NCBI RefSeq assembly: GCF_014208035.1
Contig: NZ_JACHMK010000001.1
Location: 1,860,001 to 1,924,000, forward strand
Length of the DNA stretch: 64,000 nucleotides
Direction: 5' to 3'
From: Schaalia hyovaginalis
Lineage (GTDB): Bacteria; Actinomycetota; Actinomycetes; Actinomycetales; Actinomycetaceae
Shown here: positions 41,447 to 52,324 of the stretch, one piece after another
How positions within the stretch are numbered: position 1 is the stretch's first letter
Layout: every line of letters begins with the position of its first letter
The notes under the pieces: generated by a model
Told to the model about the DNA's origin: nothing
Databases searched by the model: none
Seen by the model: only the letters and a program-made list of their open reading frames with translations
Position numbers and translations under genes: made by a program

Positions 41447-44400
41447 TTATTCGCGCCGGGCGGAGCGACGGCCGTGGAGGGCGGCTCCCGCCAGGAGCAG
41501 GACGAGGGCCCCAAGGCCGATCCTCGCATCGAAGCCGGTCCGGGCCAATGCCTTCTCGGAACCCGCGGAGGAGGCTCCTCCGTCGTTCTTCTGCTGCTTC
41601 CCGTGCTTCCCGTCGGCCCCGCTCCCGTCCTCGGACGGGGGCTCGCTCACCCGCAGGGCCATGATGTGGGCGGAGTGGGCGTAGCCCTGCTCGTCCTTCG
41701 CCTCGTCGTCGATGACGCCGTCTGCGCCGATGGCGAGGCTCGGGGCGCCGAGGAGGTCTCCGACGAAGGCGATCGAGCGGCCGAAGCGCGCCCGTTCTCC
41801 GGCGGATTCGATGATCTCGGCCTCGACCTCGTCGATGGAGCGCACGGGGGCCGTGAATTGGTCGGCTGAGAAGAGCCGGGCGCGCCCGTTCGTGTTCTCG
41901 CCCCAGGCCCCGAGGGCGATGAGCGGCGGCTGCTCCGCGCGTTCCAGGGCGTCGACGGCGTATCCGAATCCGATCCCCTCTTCGCCGGCCCTCCCGGTGA
42001 TGACGCGCACGCGGTCCGATTGCGCGGCGGCGTCGAGCGGGGAGATGACGAGATCGGCGACCGGGGTTCCGACGGGCGTCTTGCGCCCCAGGACGAGGGC
42101 GACTCCCCCGCTTCCCTGATGGAGCAGCTGTCCCCCGTCGAAGCCGATGAGGAAGTCGCCGACTCCGTCGCCGTCCGCGTCGCCGAGCGGGGCGATCGAG
42201 TTGCCCGCGCCGAGGCGGTGGGAGCGGTCGAAGGGCATGCTCAGAACGAATCCTCGTCCCGCTTGCCCGGCCCGGACCTCCGGTGAGGAGTCGCCGTAGA
42301 CGACCCAGGCCATTCCGGGCATGACCCATTCGTCGTTGCGGTGCTGGAAGTCCGCGACGACGAAGTCCTCGACGCCGTCGGCGTTGATGTCGCCGACCGG
42401 GGTGAAAGCGTTCATCGTGTGCCCCTCGGGGGTGTGGATCTTCTTGATGACGGCTTCATTGGGCGCTTCGAGATTCTTGAGGTCGATCGTGGCGCCGTCC
42501 TTCTTGCCCTTGAGGATGTAGGCGGTTCCGCGTTCGGAAGCGCCGGTCCCGGAGGCGTAGGCGGCGTTCGCCACGACGAAGCCGAGGTCGGCCAGACCAT
42601 CATTGTCGACGTCCCCGACGCGGCTGATCTGGAATCCTCCGCTGCCCTTCTCGGGAAGGTCCACGGCCCAGCCGTATTCGGGCTTGAGGGCGTTGAGGTC
42701 GACTTCCCGCAGATGCTCTCCTCCGAAGAGCACCCAGACTTTGGCGGTGGTGTGGGATCCGAAGGCGATGTCGTCGATCCGGTCCCCATTGACGTCGCCG
42801 AGGCAGGCGACGGACAGGCCGATGGCGGAGTCGACGGCCGGATCGGGGGTCCGCTTCGGGCCGTTGATCGAGATGGTCTCTTCGGAGGGGAGCTCCTTGC
42901 CCGGGGTTCCGCCCGGGATGATCTGGATCTGGCCGGTGACGTTGAAGACCCAGCCCTTCGTCGGGGTGCTCTCGGCGTAGAAGGGGTCCCATTTCCATTC
43001 GGAGCGCACGACGTTGCCGGAGACGATGTCGGCCTTCCCGTCGCCGGTGACGTCGCAGCGGCCTCGAGCCAGGGAGGAGCCCAGTCCGGAGGTGAATTCG
43101 CCGAGCCAGATCTTCTTGGCGTCCGTGTCGAGCGGGGAGAGCGCGGCTTCGGCCGTGGGCGCGGGGGGCTCGGGGATGGGGGCGACGATGGGTTCGTTCT
43201 CGTCGTGGGTCGGCTCCGACTGGCGGCTCATATCGACCGTCCACACGTCGACTCGATTCGTCGAGTCAGCGGTGTAGAGGCCGACGAGGGGGTCGTCGCC
43301 CCTTCGGGGGATGATCCCGACGCGGCTGCCCGCATCGCCTTCGCCCCCTTCGGCGGAGGCGATGGTCGCCATCTGCCCCGAGGGGATGTCGGCGATGCCC
43401 TGGCCCGTGTTGTAGTTCCTGTTCAGGGCCTTTTGGGAGATGATGACGCCCCCGGTGTGCTCGGGGTCCTGGGGGTGTCCGACGAGGAGGGCTCCGGCCT
43501 CCGTTCCGCCGTCGATCCAGGCGAGCGAGGCGCCGAGGCGTCCGGCGCTTCCCCGCAGGAGCAGGAATCCGGCGTCCCCTCCGAGTTCATTGACGACGGG
43601 CGAGGAGTCTCGGGAGGAGGTTGTGACCGTGATGCTCCCGCTGTCGGGAGTTGTGACGAGGGCGACCGCTCCGCGTCCTCCGTTGGCTCCGGGGGCGCCG
43701 ATGGCGAGATTCGGCGTTCCATCGCCGTCGAGGTCCGCGATGGCTGCGAGGGAGGCTCCGAAGGCCGTGTCCGCCGCTTCCGCCTTGTCCTCGATTCGGA
43801 TCGCCTTCTCGGTGAATTGCGCGCTCTTCGTGGCGGCGGAGGCGACGAAGACGGTCCGGCTCGCGGGTGATCCGACGGCGTAGTGCCCGCGCGCGGTTTC
43901 GAGGGCGATGATGCTCAGGCCTTGCGATCCGTCGATGGTCCACGTCTGAGGATCGGTCTCTGACAGGCCCACGGATCCGCCTTTCGACAGAAGGGGCTCG
44001 GTCTTCACGACGGAGACTCCCTTCGCCGTGCCGATGGCGATGCTCGGTGAGAGGGCGTTGCGCGGTCCTCCGGCCAGTGCCGTGATCCGCTCGCCGATGT
44101 CGATCGTCTTGACCAGAACGGGGGCGCTCCCCTCAGCCCCCGGAGCGTAGAGGTAGACGCGGGTTTCGTCCGAGACGCCGATCATGGCCGAGCCCTTCGC
44201 GGAGCCCGGAAGGCAGGTGACGAGCTTGCCGAAGTCCTGGGAGCCCTCGGGCCGCGGGATGGTCACGAGCTCGTTCTGCTCGGCCAGCGTCCGTGTGACT
44301 TCATCGGCGGGATCGCCGTAGGGGATGTAACCGAGGACGTGGAGGCCCTCGCCGTTGGCGAAGACGATGTCGGGGAGGCCGTCGGCCGTGGCGTCGCAGC

Positions 44401-44626
44401 CGATCGGGGTGAAGGCCCCGGCATCGGTGTAGGTGACGCGGTCGGTCTTGCGGATGATGTCGCCGTAGCGGGAGGTGTGGATCCAGGACCATCGCAGGGA
44501 GTCCGAATCCGATCCTGCCGCGCGCCTTTCGGGGTCCGCATGGGCGGGGGACGCGGCGATCATCGTCATGACGACGGCTGCGAGCGCCGTGATCGCGATG
44601 GTGGTGGGCGTTTTCCGTCTCTGCAT
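41447..44626 (-). CDS. Cell-wall-anchored FG-GAP (integrin-like) repeat protein
   Basis: 1059 residues. A Sec signal peptide (basic MQRRK, hydrophobic AITALAAVVMTMIAASPAHA) is followed by a long series of FG-GAP/calcium-binding loops such as DLDGDGTPNLAIGAPG, DVTGDGKADIVSG, DVNGDRIDDIAFG, DVDNDGLADLGFV, DINADGVEDFVV and DADGDGVGDFLIG. These form a beta-propeller. The C-terminus is a sortase signal: LARTG (an LPXTG variant), a hydrophobic helix and GRRSARRE. It is therefore expected on the cell wall, probably for adhesion. An iron-box-like site lies just upstream. No sortase gene is in the window. Confidence 0.9.
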   Translation of the reverse strand: MQRRKTPTTIAITALAAVVMTMIAASPAHADPERRAAGSDSDSLRWSWIHTSRYGDIIRKTDRVTYTDAGAFTPIGCDATADGLPDIVFANGEGLHVLGYIPYGDPADEVTRTLAEQNELVTIPRPEGSQDFGKLVTCLPGSAKGSAMIGVSDETRVYLYAPGAEGSAPVLVKTIDIGERITALAGGPRNALSPSIAIGTAKGVSVVKTEPLLSKGGSVGLSETDPQTWTIDGSQGLSIIALETARGHYAVGSPASRTVFVASAATKSAQFTEKAIRIEDKAEAADTAFGASLAAIADLDGDGTPNLAIGAPGANGGRGAVALVTTPDSGSITVTTSSRDSSPVVNELGGDAGFLLLRGSAGRLGASLAWIDGGTEAGALLVGHPQDPEHTGGVIISQKALNRNYNTGQGIADIPSGQMATIASAEGGEGDAGSRVGIIPRRGDDPLVGLYTADSTNRVDVWTVDMSRQSEPTHDENEPIVAPIPEPPAPTAEAALSPLDTDAKKIWLGEFTSGLGSSLARGRCDVTGDGKADIVSGNVVRSEWKWDPFYAESTPTKGWVFNVTGQIQIIPGGTPGKELPSEETISINGPKRTPDPAVDSAIGLSVACLGDVNGDRIDDIAFGSHTTAKVWVLFGGEHLREVDLNALKPEYGWAVDLPEKGSGGFQISRVGDVDNDGLADLGFVVANAAYASGTGASERGTAYILKGKKDGATIDLKNLEAPNEAVIKKIHTPEGHTMNAFTPVGDINADGVEDFVVADFQHRNDEWVMPGMAWVVYGDSSPEVRAGQAGRGFVLSMPFDRSHRLGAGNSIAPLGDADGDGVGDFLIGFDGGQLLHQGSGGVALVLGRKTPVGTPVADLVISPLDAAAQSDRVRVITGRAGEEGIGFGYAVDALERAEQPPLIALGAWGENTNGRARLFSADQFTAPVRSIDEVEAEIIESAGERARFGRSIAFVGDLLGAPSLAIGADGVIDDEAKDEQGYAHSAHIMALRVSEPPSEDGSGADGKHGKQQKNDGGASSAGSEKALARTGFDARIGLGALVLLLAGAALHGRRSARRE

Positions 44627-44643
44627 GTATCAAATCCCCTCGA

Positions 44644-44662
44644 TTAACTTAGGTAACCCTAT
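44644..44662. promoter_or_regulatory. Candidate DtxR/IdeR iron box
   Basis: TTAACTTAGGTAACCCTAT matches the 19-bp DtxR/IdeR consensus TTAGGTTAGGCTAACCTAA at 13 positions (12 in the reverse orientation). It lies 18-36 bp before the FG-GAP protein start, over the likely -10 region, a repressor position. Confidence 0.45.
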
Positions 44663-44758
44663 GAATACTGAGGGGAGACTTCATTATTGTCTAGAGACGG
44701 AGTTCACAAGATCGAAGGCGCTTTCCGGATTCCCCTGAACGCCAAGGGCGCTCTGTCC

Positions 44759-45199
44759 TCAGCGAGGGAGCGGACCCGGATGCGCCTCCCGGCCCGAACG
44801 GCGATCACGAGCCGCCCCGAAGGCGTAGGGATCCACCGGCTGCTCCTTCTTCGCCAATCCGGCGACGACAAGCAGGTAGGACGAGACGATGAGTTCTTCG
44901 AGCTCCTCAGCCGGCAGGCAGGGCCGCCCCTTGGTCGAAGGAAGCACCGTCACCCAGTGCGTCTTGTTCATGTGGTACCCGGGCACGACATTGTCGAAAG
45001 CGCCGACCAGCGCCCGCCCCTCCCGAGGCTCGACCTTGAAGGTCACCATCTGAGGCCCCGCCGCTCGCGTCAGGAGGAGGAAGACCTTCCCGACGACCTT
45101 GTACACCTCCCAATCGGGTCCGAAAGGGTACGTGAGTTCGGATTGAGGCAGTTCGAGGGCGGTTTCTTCCGCTAAACGATGAAGCTCGGCGCCGCGCAT
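44759..45199 (-). CDS. MmcQ/YjbR-family protein
   Basis: 146 residues of the CyaY-like-fold MmcQ/YjbR family: LAEETALELPQSELTYPFGP, VYKVVGKVFLLL, VTFKVEP, VVPGYHMNKTHWVTV and the C-terminal LIVSSYLLVVAGLAKK. Proposed DNA-binding fold; physiological role unknown. ATG at 45199 has GGAGGGAGAGGCCC upstream. It stands alone and is divergent from the MFS gene. Confidence 0.85.
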   Translation of the reverse strand: MRGAELHRLAEETALELPQSELTYPFGPDWEVYKVVGKVFLLLTRAAGPQMVTFKVEPREGRALVGAFDNVVPGYHMNKTHWVTVLPSTKGRPCLPAEELEELIVSSYLLVVAGLAKKEQPVDPYAFGAARDRRSGREAHPGPLPR

Positions 45200-45308
45200 G
45201 GGCCTCTCCCTCCAGCGATGTCCTTCCGGCTTCACGGTAGTCCCCGGCCTCGATGGAACGAAGAGCGACGCTCACTCCCCTCCTCGTGGAGCGAGAAGAG
45301 GCGAGCGA

Positions 45309-45314
45309 TAGAAT
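45309..45314 (+). promoter_or_regulatory. -10 box, leaderless start of the MFS gene
   Basis: TAGAAT followed by exactly 6 nt and GTG at 45321, with no Shine-Dalgarno sequence between them. Confidence 0.55.
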
Positions 45315-45320
45315 CTGCCG

Positions 45321-46619
45321 GTGCCCTCTGATCCGACGCCCGACCCGCGAAGCGCCCCCTCCGCCGAGCGCCCGGGCCGCAGGATGCCCCTGAATCCGAC
45401 GCTTCGCGCATTGCTGGCGATCGTACTGTTCACGTACACGGCTCAGAACATGCTCAACGCGTCGATCGCGCCGCTGTCGCGCGCCCTGGGCATCCCCGGT
45501 TGGGTCGTCGGCGCCGCGGTCTCCCTGGCGGCGCTCACCGTCGCCGCCCTCAGCCAGTTCTGGGGGAGGCGTTCGATCTCCTGGGGACGGCGCAGGGTCC
45601 TCCTGGCGGCCCTGCTCCTCGCCCTCATCGCAGGCTCGCTCTTCTCCGGGGCCGTCCTGCTCCGCTCATTCGCCCTCGTCGGCCCCCTGGCCGCGGGAGC
45701 CGCCATCATGATCGCGCGCGGCCCCTTCTTCGGGGCGGCGGTCGCCGCGATCCCCCCGACGGGTCAGGCGCTCATCGCCGAGGCGACCCCCGATGAGACG
45801 ACCCGCGTCGCCGGCATTTCGGCCTTCTCTGGCGCGGTTCAGCTGTCGATCATGATCGGTTCGCTGATCTCTTCGGCTCTGGGCGCATGGTGGATCTACG
45901 GGCCCGTGCACGCGACCCCGGTGTTCATCGCGATCGCCCTCGGCATCGGCCTTGTGACGATACCAAAGGACGGGCCCGCACGCGCCGCGAGCGGATCCGC
46001 CGATTCCGCGTCCAAGAGGGCGCGCGCGACTTTGCCGCCGAAGGTCCGATGGGCTGATCCGAGGGTGCTCCCCTGGATCCTCGGCATTTTCGGGATCTTC
46101 TTTGCCAACGGGGTCGTGCAGATCACCATGGGTTTCCTCGTGCAGGATCGGATCGGCCTGGACCCGCAGAAGACGGTGAGCGTTACCGCCCTCATGCTCC
46201 TCGCGAACGCCGCGGGCGGGATGCTCATGCAGCTGGTCGTCGTGCCGCGAGCGGCTCTTGCGCCCAAGGTCCTCCTTCGTCTCGGCATGACCTCCGGATT
46301 CGTCTCGCTCATCGCTCTGAGCCTCGTGTCGTCGGCTCCCCTCCTGGCGCTGTCGACCTTCGCCTTGGGCGCGGCTAGCGGCTTGGCCTCCCCGGGCTTC
46401 TCAGCGGGGGCCTCCCTGGCGGTGAGCGACGCGGAGCAGGGCGGCGTCGCGGGCGTTGTGAGTGCGACAGGCGCCTTGACCTGGATTTTCGCACCTGTCA
46501 TCGCGACCGCCTTGTACGGCTGGCATGCCGCTTCGCCCTTCCTCGTGTCGCTGGGCCTGTTCGCGATCTCCCTCGCCTTCGCGTGGCGCGTTCACGGCGG
46601 CGAGGGAGAGGCCCGCTGA
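45321..46619 (+). CDS. Major facilitator superfamily transporter
   Basis: 432 residues with about twelve hydrophobic segments in two halves, joined by a basic central loop (residues ~215-240, SADSASKRARATLPPKV). The MFS loop 2-3 pattern is present as SQFWGRRSISWGRRRVLL. Family-level call only: drug efflux or metabolite export cannot be told apart. GTG at 45321 follows a leaderless -10. Confidence 0.85.
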   Translation: MPSDPTPDPRSAPSAERPGRRMPLNPTLRALLAIVLFTYTAQNMLNASIAPLSRALGIPGWVVGAAVSLAALTVAALSQFWGRRSISWGRRRVLLAALLLALIAGSLFSGAVLLRSFALVGPLAAGAAIMIARGPFFGAAVAAIPPTGQALIAEATPDETTRVAGISAFSGAVQLSIMIGSLISSALGAWWIYGPVHATPVFIAIALGIGLVTIPKDGPARAASGSADSASKRARATLPPKVRWADPRVLPWILGIFGIFFANGVVQITMGFLVQDRIGLDPQKTVSVTALMLLANAAGGMLMQLVVVPRAALAPKVLLRLGMTSGFVSLIALSLVSSAPLLALSTFALGAASGLASPGFSAGASLAVSDAEQGGVAGVVSATGALTWIFAPVIATALYGWHAASPFLVSLGLFAISLAFAWRVHGGEGEAR

Positions 46620-46805
46620 GCGCCGTCACACCGGCTCCCCGAGCACCCTCACGCCCTTTCGCGCTGCCGAAAGCGCGGGGCTCGAATACTCTCGAAGACG
46701 GCCCGCCCGTGCCGAGGGCGCCCGCCCCCCGCTTCTCAGGAGGAGGCTCCGCCCTCGGCGATGGATGGCCGGAACCGGAAGACCGCCTGCGAAGGAGGAG
46801 CACGC

Positions 46806-48212
<1,407 letters not shown>

Positions 48213-48236
48213 AGGGGGAAGCGGTCGCCCCGCCCC

Positions 48237-48881
48237 TCAGTCGTCGTCCTCGTCGTCCTCGTCGATCTCGAGTTCGGGCACCTCGGCCCGCGCCTGTTCG
48301 AGGACCTCCTTCGCGGCGCGCGCGTTGATGAACGCCATGACGACGCCGACCAGGACGTCGGGCCACACGCTCGGCGCGAAGAGCGTGACGACGCCGGCGC
48401 AGATGATGAGCGCATTCGCGAGAACGTCATTGCGGGCGGCGAGCCACGCGCCGCGGACGAGGGCGGACCCGGCCTGCCGAAGGGACATGAGCAGCAGCGC
48501 GCATGCGAGATTGATGCCCAGGGCGATCGCGGCGGTGATCGACAGGGTGAAGGGCTCGGGCGGGACGCCGCTGATGACCTTCCAGATCGCGGTGCCGAGG
48601 GCGGCGAGCGCGGGGATGAGGATGAGGCCGGCGAGCCACACGCTGGCCCTGCGCCGCGATGCCACCGACCATCCGAGGGCTGCGAGGACGAGCCCGTTGA
48701 TGAGGAAGTCCTCGAGGAAGTCGGCGGCGTCGGCGAAGAGGGACGCGGACCCGATGAGGGAGCCGACGAGGATCTCCATCACCATGCCCGCGAGGTTGAG
48801 CAGCGCGACGATCGCGATGATCCGCCTCATCGGGCCGGTGTATCCATGGGATTCTCCACTGCGGGGTTCTGTGGTCGACAC
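48237..48881 (-). CDS. Cation diffusion facilitator-type metal transporter
   Basis: About 214 residues with six hydrophobic segments. The CDF metal-site pattern is seen in GSLIGSASLFADAADFLEDF (Asp pair in helix 2) and WLAARNDVLANALIICAG (helix 5). The C-terminal dimerisation domain of canonical CDFs is missing; instead the protein ends in an acidic run (EIDEDDEDDD). It belongs to the short actinobacterial CDF branch. Metal unknown. The start is uncertain: GTG at 48881 is given; ATG at 48830 is also possible. Confidence 0.8.
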   Translation of the reverse strand: MSTTEPRSGESHGYTGPMRRIIAIVALLNLAGMVMEILVGSLIGSASLFADAADFLEDFLINGLVLAALGWSVASRRRASVWLAGLILIPALAALGTAIWKVISGVPPEPFTLSITAAIALGINLACALLLMSLRQAGSALVRGAWLAARNDVLANALIICAGVVTLFAPSVWPDVLVGVVMAFINARAAKEVLEQARAEVPELEIDEDDEDDD

Positions 48882-49020
48882 GAGGATCAAGTGTGGCACG
48901 CCCGCGGGCACGAGGGCGAGGCCGCGGCGAGGCCGCGGGCGCTTGTGAATGTCCGCGAGGGCGGAACACCTACGAGGGCAGAGCGCCCGAACGATCCCGT
49001 CGGAACCGGCCCCCGCCCTT

Positions 49021-50250
49021 TCAATCGGCGAGGATCACGTCCCAGAGGTAGGACTCGGAGACGACGTCGATCCCGTAGTCGCGCGCCTTCTTCGCCTTCC
49101 CGGACAAAGAATCCGGATCGGCGGCGATGACGAGCTTGACCCGTTTCGTCACATTCGGATGGACGCGGTATCCCCGTTCGAGGAGGAGCTCTTCGATGAC
49201 GGGTCTCGATCGCGACATGTCTCCGGTGAGGACGACAAGATCGCCAGGCTCGAGGCGCAGTGCCGAATGCCGCGGGGGCGCTGAGAGACGACCACTCCGC
49301 CCGTCGGCGACCATTGATTCGGCGCGTTCGATGTCGATCGCGAGCATCCCCGCGACCGCGTAGAGGTCGGTCCGCTCCGCGTCGGTGAGAACGTCGTCGG
49401 AGAAAGCAGAGGCGACGAATTGGATGAAGTACTCCTCGTGGAGCTCCATCGCGCGACCGCGATCAATGCCGAGTTCGCCTGCGAGGCGGACGAGCTCGGC
49501 TTCCTCGTGGACGGAGATCCTCCGATCGAGGAGGGCCCGATCGATGAGATCAAGGTACGCGCCCTCATCGGCGGTCGTCCCGCCCGGGGGAAGGCGATCG
49601 ACGAGCCGCTCGAGGAAGTGAGCCCCGCCCGCGGTCGGCGCGCCGCGCAGGCGGCACCGGGGGTGGGCGACGGGCTCCGGGTGACTCCATTCCCGGAAAG
49701 ACGCGGATTGGAAGGGGAGGTCGTAGAAGCCCGGCACGGGCTCGGAGGCGAGATAGACGCCGAGAAGGCCCGCCGCCGCTTCGGCGTCGTCGCCGGCGCT
49801 GTGGGGGCGATCGATCGCCAGCCCCAGGGCTTCGCAGAGCGCCCGGAGATTGCGCGCCGGCGCATCGAGGTATCGGTGAGAGAGTTTGAGCGTGCACAGG
49901 CCGTCGGCGAAATAGCGGGGGTGCGGCGCGCAACCGGCGCGCCGCAGCTCCGCATCGAGGAAGGCCGCATCGAAGGAGAGATTGTGGGCGACGGGGATCG
50001 TGCCGGCGAGGCGCCACGCGACTTCGTCGGCGATGTCCGCGAAGCTCGGCGCGTCGAGGACTTCCGCGGCGGTGATGCCGTGGATCGAGGCTTTGCCGAG
50101 GTCACGATCTGGATTGACGAGGGTCTCCCAGCGTTCGACGATGTCGCCGGTCCGGTCGACGCTGACGATCGCGATCTCCGCGATGCGGTCGTACCCGCGC
50201 GCGTTGAGACCGGTTGTCTCGGTATCGATGACGGAGAAGATGTGCTCCAT
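49021..50250 (-). CDS. DnaQ-like 3'-5' exonuclease with C-terminal BRCT domain
   Basis: 409 residues. The N-terminal DEDDh exonuclease domain (1-175) has FSVIDTETTG (Exo I Asp/Glu), VAHNLSFDAAFLDAELRR (Exo II), and HSAGDDAEAAAGLL (Exo III, His and Asp). A middle helical region resembling TerB (~235-320, DLIDRALLDRRISVHEEAEL, FSDDVLTDAERTDLY) is followed by a BRCT domain (~335-409, GDLVVLTGDM, LVIAADPDSLSGKAKKARDY). Such proteins act in DNA repair or proofreading. ATG at 50250 has GGAGGACG upstream. Confidence 0.88.
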   Translation of the reverse strand: MEHIFSVIDTETTGLNARGYDRIAEIAIVSVDRTGDIVERWETLVNPDRDLGKASIHGITAAEVLDAPSFADIADEVAWRLAGTIPVAHNLSFDAAFLDAELRRAGCAPHPRYFADGLCTLKLSHRYLDAPARNLRALCEALGLAIDRPHSAGDDAEAAAGLLGVYLASEPVPGFYDLPFQSASFREWSHPEPVAHPRCRLRGAPTAGGAHFLERLVDRLPPGGTTADEGAYLDLIDRALLDRRISVHEEAELVRLAGELGIDRGRAMELHEEYFIQFVASAFSDDVLTDAERTDLYAVAGMLAIDIERAESMVADGRSGRLSAPPRHSALRLEPGDLVVLTGDMSRSRPVIEELLLERGYRVHPNVTKRVKLVIAADPDSLSGKAKKARDYGIDVVSESYLWDVILAD

Positions 50251-50340
50251 CGACGTCCTCCTTCGGTGCGCAGCCATTATCTTCCGCACCGCAGGCATGT
50301 GCGGCACGCACCGCTCGATTCCGGCGAGGGGGCTTCGAAG

Positions 50341-51339
50341 TCAGCCGAGCTGCACCGCCAGCACGCCGAGGAGGACGAGGAGGACGCCGAGCACCTGGAG
50401 GGGCGCGACGGACTTGCGGGGCGCCAGGAGCCATCCGAAACGGTCGATGAGAAGGGAGGACGCCGAGGTTCCCGCGTAGGTCGCGACATTGGCGGGCCCC
50501 GCTCCGATCGCGGGCACGGCGAAGGTCGCCGTCGTGACGAAGACTGCGCCGAGGAGCCCGCCGAGCCACATCCACCACGGTCCGCCCGCCGTCCGCTCGG
50601 CCTCGGGCGCCCCGCGCGATCCGATCGCCTGGATGCCGACGACGAGGGCGAGGGCGAGGGCGCCGGTGAGGAAGGAGATGAGCGCCGCCACGAAGGGCGC
50701 GTCGATCCGCCTGCCGAGGGCGCCGTTCACCGCGCCCTGGATGCCGCCGCCCGCGCCGGCGACGAGGAGCAGGACGCGCCAGGGCCACGGGTGGGCCGTT
50801 CCGGGAAGGGGTCGAGCACTCCCCCGCTCGGCGTCCGGGTGTTCCGCCCTCGTTCCCCGGCCGGGCCCGCCTGAATCCGAGCGGCCGAGGACGAGCGCCC
50901 CGGAGGCGGCGGAGACGCCGATGAGCACGCCGAGGGCGCCGAGGACCCGCAGGAGGGAGAGGGGGCGTTGATCGACGCCGAGCCAGCCCGCCGCATCGAC
51001 CCCGATGGAGGCGGTGACGGAACCGAGCAGGGGCCATAGCGCCGTTTCGATCGAGCCGAGGCGGGGGAAGGCGAAGATGCTGGAGCTCGCGATCGCCGCG
51101 CCGAGGAGGCCGCCCAGCCACATCCACGCAGGGGCGCGCGTCGCTTCGGCGAGGTCTGCGAGGACGCCCGCGGGCCCGAAGGCGAGAACGACAAAGAGGA
51201 CGAGGATCAGCGCGCCCGTCGAGAAGGAGACGAGTGCCGCCCTCAGGGGCGATCCGACGAAACCGTTCAGGCGAGAGTTGATCGCCGTTTGAAGGGGCGG
51301 GAGCAGGCCGGTGAGCACCACGATGAGGAGGACGAGCAC
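50341..51339 (-). CDS. DMT-family transporter (duplicated DUF606/YdcZ type)
   Basis: 332 residues made of two homologous ~140-residue halves, each of about five membrane helices. Compare LQTAINSRLNGFVGSPLRAA with IQGAVNGALGRRIDAPFVAA, and WMWLGGLLGAAIASS with WMWLGGLLGAVFVTT. A polar loop separates them. Half-size YdcZ proteins usually work as pairs; here they are fused. Substrate unknown. Confidence 0.85.
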   Translation of the reverse strand: MLVLLIVVLTGLLPPLQTAINSRLNGFVGSPLRAALVSFSTGALILVLFVVLAFGPAGVLADLAEATRAPAWMWLGGLLGAAIASSSIFAFPRLGSIETALWPLLGSVTASIGVDAAGWLGVDQRPLSLLRVLGALGVLIGVSAASGALVLGRSDSGGPGRGTRAEHPDAERGSARPLPGTAHPWPWRVLLLVAGAGGGIQGAVNGALGRRIDAPFVAALISFLTGALALALVVGIQAIGSRGAPEAERTAGGPWWMWLGGLLGAVFVTTATFAVPAIGAGPANVATYAGTSASSLLIDRFGWLLAPRKSVAPLQVLGVLLVLLGVLAVQLG

Positions 51340-51400
51340 CCGATGAGCCTATGCCCGAGGCGGGCGGATCGCGAATGAGGGGATCGTGCGCTCGCACCCC

Positions 51401-51874
51401 TTATTCCGTCACTTCGAATACGCCGTCAGCGGCGATCACATCCGGCGCATGATCGGGCTTGAAAACCCCTTCACCGTAGGCATTGATCGGCGGCAGGAGT
51501 TTGCCGGGAAGTTTCATCTGTCCGAGGAGGTTGTCGAGGATCGACTGCGCGTACGACCTCATGTGCGGAGTCGCCACCGCATTCGCGAACTCGAAGAAGG
51601 CTTCGCGGGCGAAAGCAGCATCTTCGGGAATCGAGTAGTTCACCGCGACATCGATCGACGCGTGCGTGAAGATCTCAGCTCCTACAGTGAAGATCGCCCT
51701 GAAAGAGACGATGCCGGGCCGAACGCTGTACATTCCGGTGATCTGGCACGACACCGGCATGTCCTTGAAGGAGGCAGCTACAGTTTCAGTTTCGAGCTGC
51801 ACACCGAAAAGAACATCCTCGGCAGGGTCGGATACACGGATCACTTCTTCGAGAGTCGACAGCGGTTGAGTCAT
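51401..51874 (-). CDS. SecB-like chaperone of a TAC (toxin-antitoxin-chaperone) module
   Basis: 157 residues, close to SecB in size. The second half reads like the SecB core: SIPEDAAFAREAFFEFANAV, then YAQSILDNLLGQMKLPGKLL and PPIN. This corresponds to the C-terminal helices and LPxL/APINF end of SecB. The ATG overlaps the antitoxin stop (TGATG), and the gene is third after a HigB-like toxin and HigA-like antitoxin, the exact order of M. tuberculosis Rv1955-Rv1956-Rv1957. Inferred role: bind and protect the antitoxin. The sequence match is weak by eye; the context carries much of the call. Confidence 0.6.
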   Translation of the reverse strand: MTQPLSTLEEVIRVSDPAEDVLFGVQLETETVAASFKDMPVSCQITGMYSVRPGIVSFRAIFTVGAEIFTHASIDVAVNYSIPEDAAFAREAFFEFANAVATPHMRSYAQSILDNLLGQMKLPGKLLPPINAYGEGVFKPDHAPDVIAADGVFEVTE

Positions 51875-52311
51875 CACGCTGCACTCACATAGTCGCGCCG
51901 ATCGAGCTGCCCCGCAGCGGATGGTCCACTTCGCCGAGAATTCTGCACCCGAGAATCTGGATCCGCCGAAGACACGAAGATGTATTCGACGCTCGCACAG
52001 GCCTGCCATGACGCCGTCTCGACTTGAGCACCATCGGGAAGAAGGACCTGATGTCGAATATCTGCGCCTACCGCGAGGGCGTAGCGGCGCAAGGTCGACA
52101 GTCGCGGGTCATTGTCCTGGCGTTCGAAATTGGCAACAGTCGGCTGAGATACGCCGAGTATTTCAGCGAGCTCCCGCTGCGTATATCCCGCACGCTTACG
52201 GGCTTCAATGAGGGCCCAGCGCAAGTCATTATCAGCCAGGGCCAGGCGCTCGCTCGCTTCGACCAACTCATCGAAGGTCCGCGAGTCCAGACGACTCTTG
52301 AGCGTCAACAT
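51874..52311 (-). CDS. higA: HigA-like antitoxin with C-terminal extension
   Basis: 145 residues. An Xre helix-turn-helix at ~30-85 (ALIEARKRAGYTQRELAEIL, GVSQPTVANFERQDNDPRLS, TLRRYALAVGADI) is followed by a ~60-residue tail ending QLDRRDYVSAA. Ordinary HigA antitoxins stop near residue 100. In TAC systems the extra tail is the chaperone-addiction (ChAD) region recognised by the SecB-like partner. ATG at 52311 follows TTTGGAGCT and is 13 nt after the toxin stop; the stop overlaps the chaperone start. Confidence 0.85.
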   Translation of the reverse strand: MLTLKSRLDSRTFDELVEASERLALADNDLRWALIEARKRAGYTQRELAEILGVSQPTVANFERQDNDPRLSTLRRYALAVGADIRHQVLLPDGAQVETASWQACASVEYIFVSSADPDSRVQNSRRSGPSAAGQLDRRDYVSAA

Positions 52312-52324
52312 AGCTCCAAACCTA

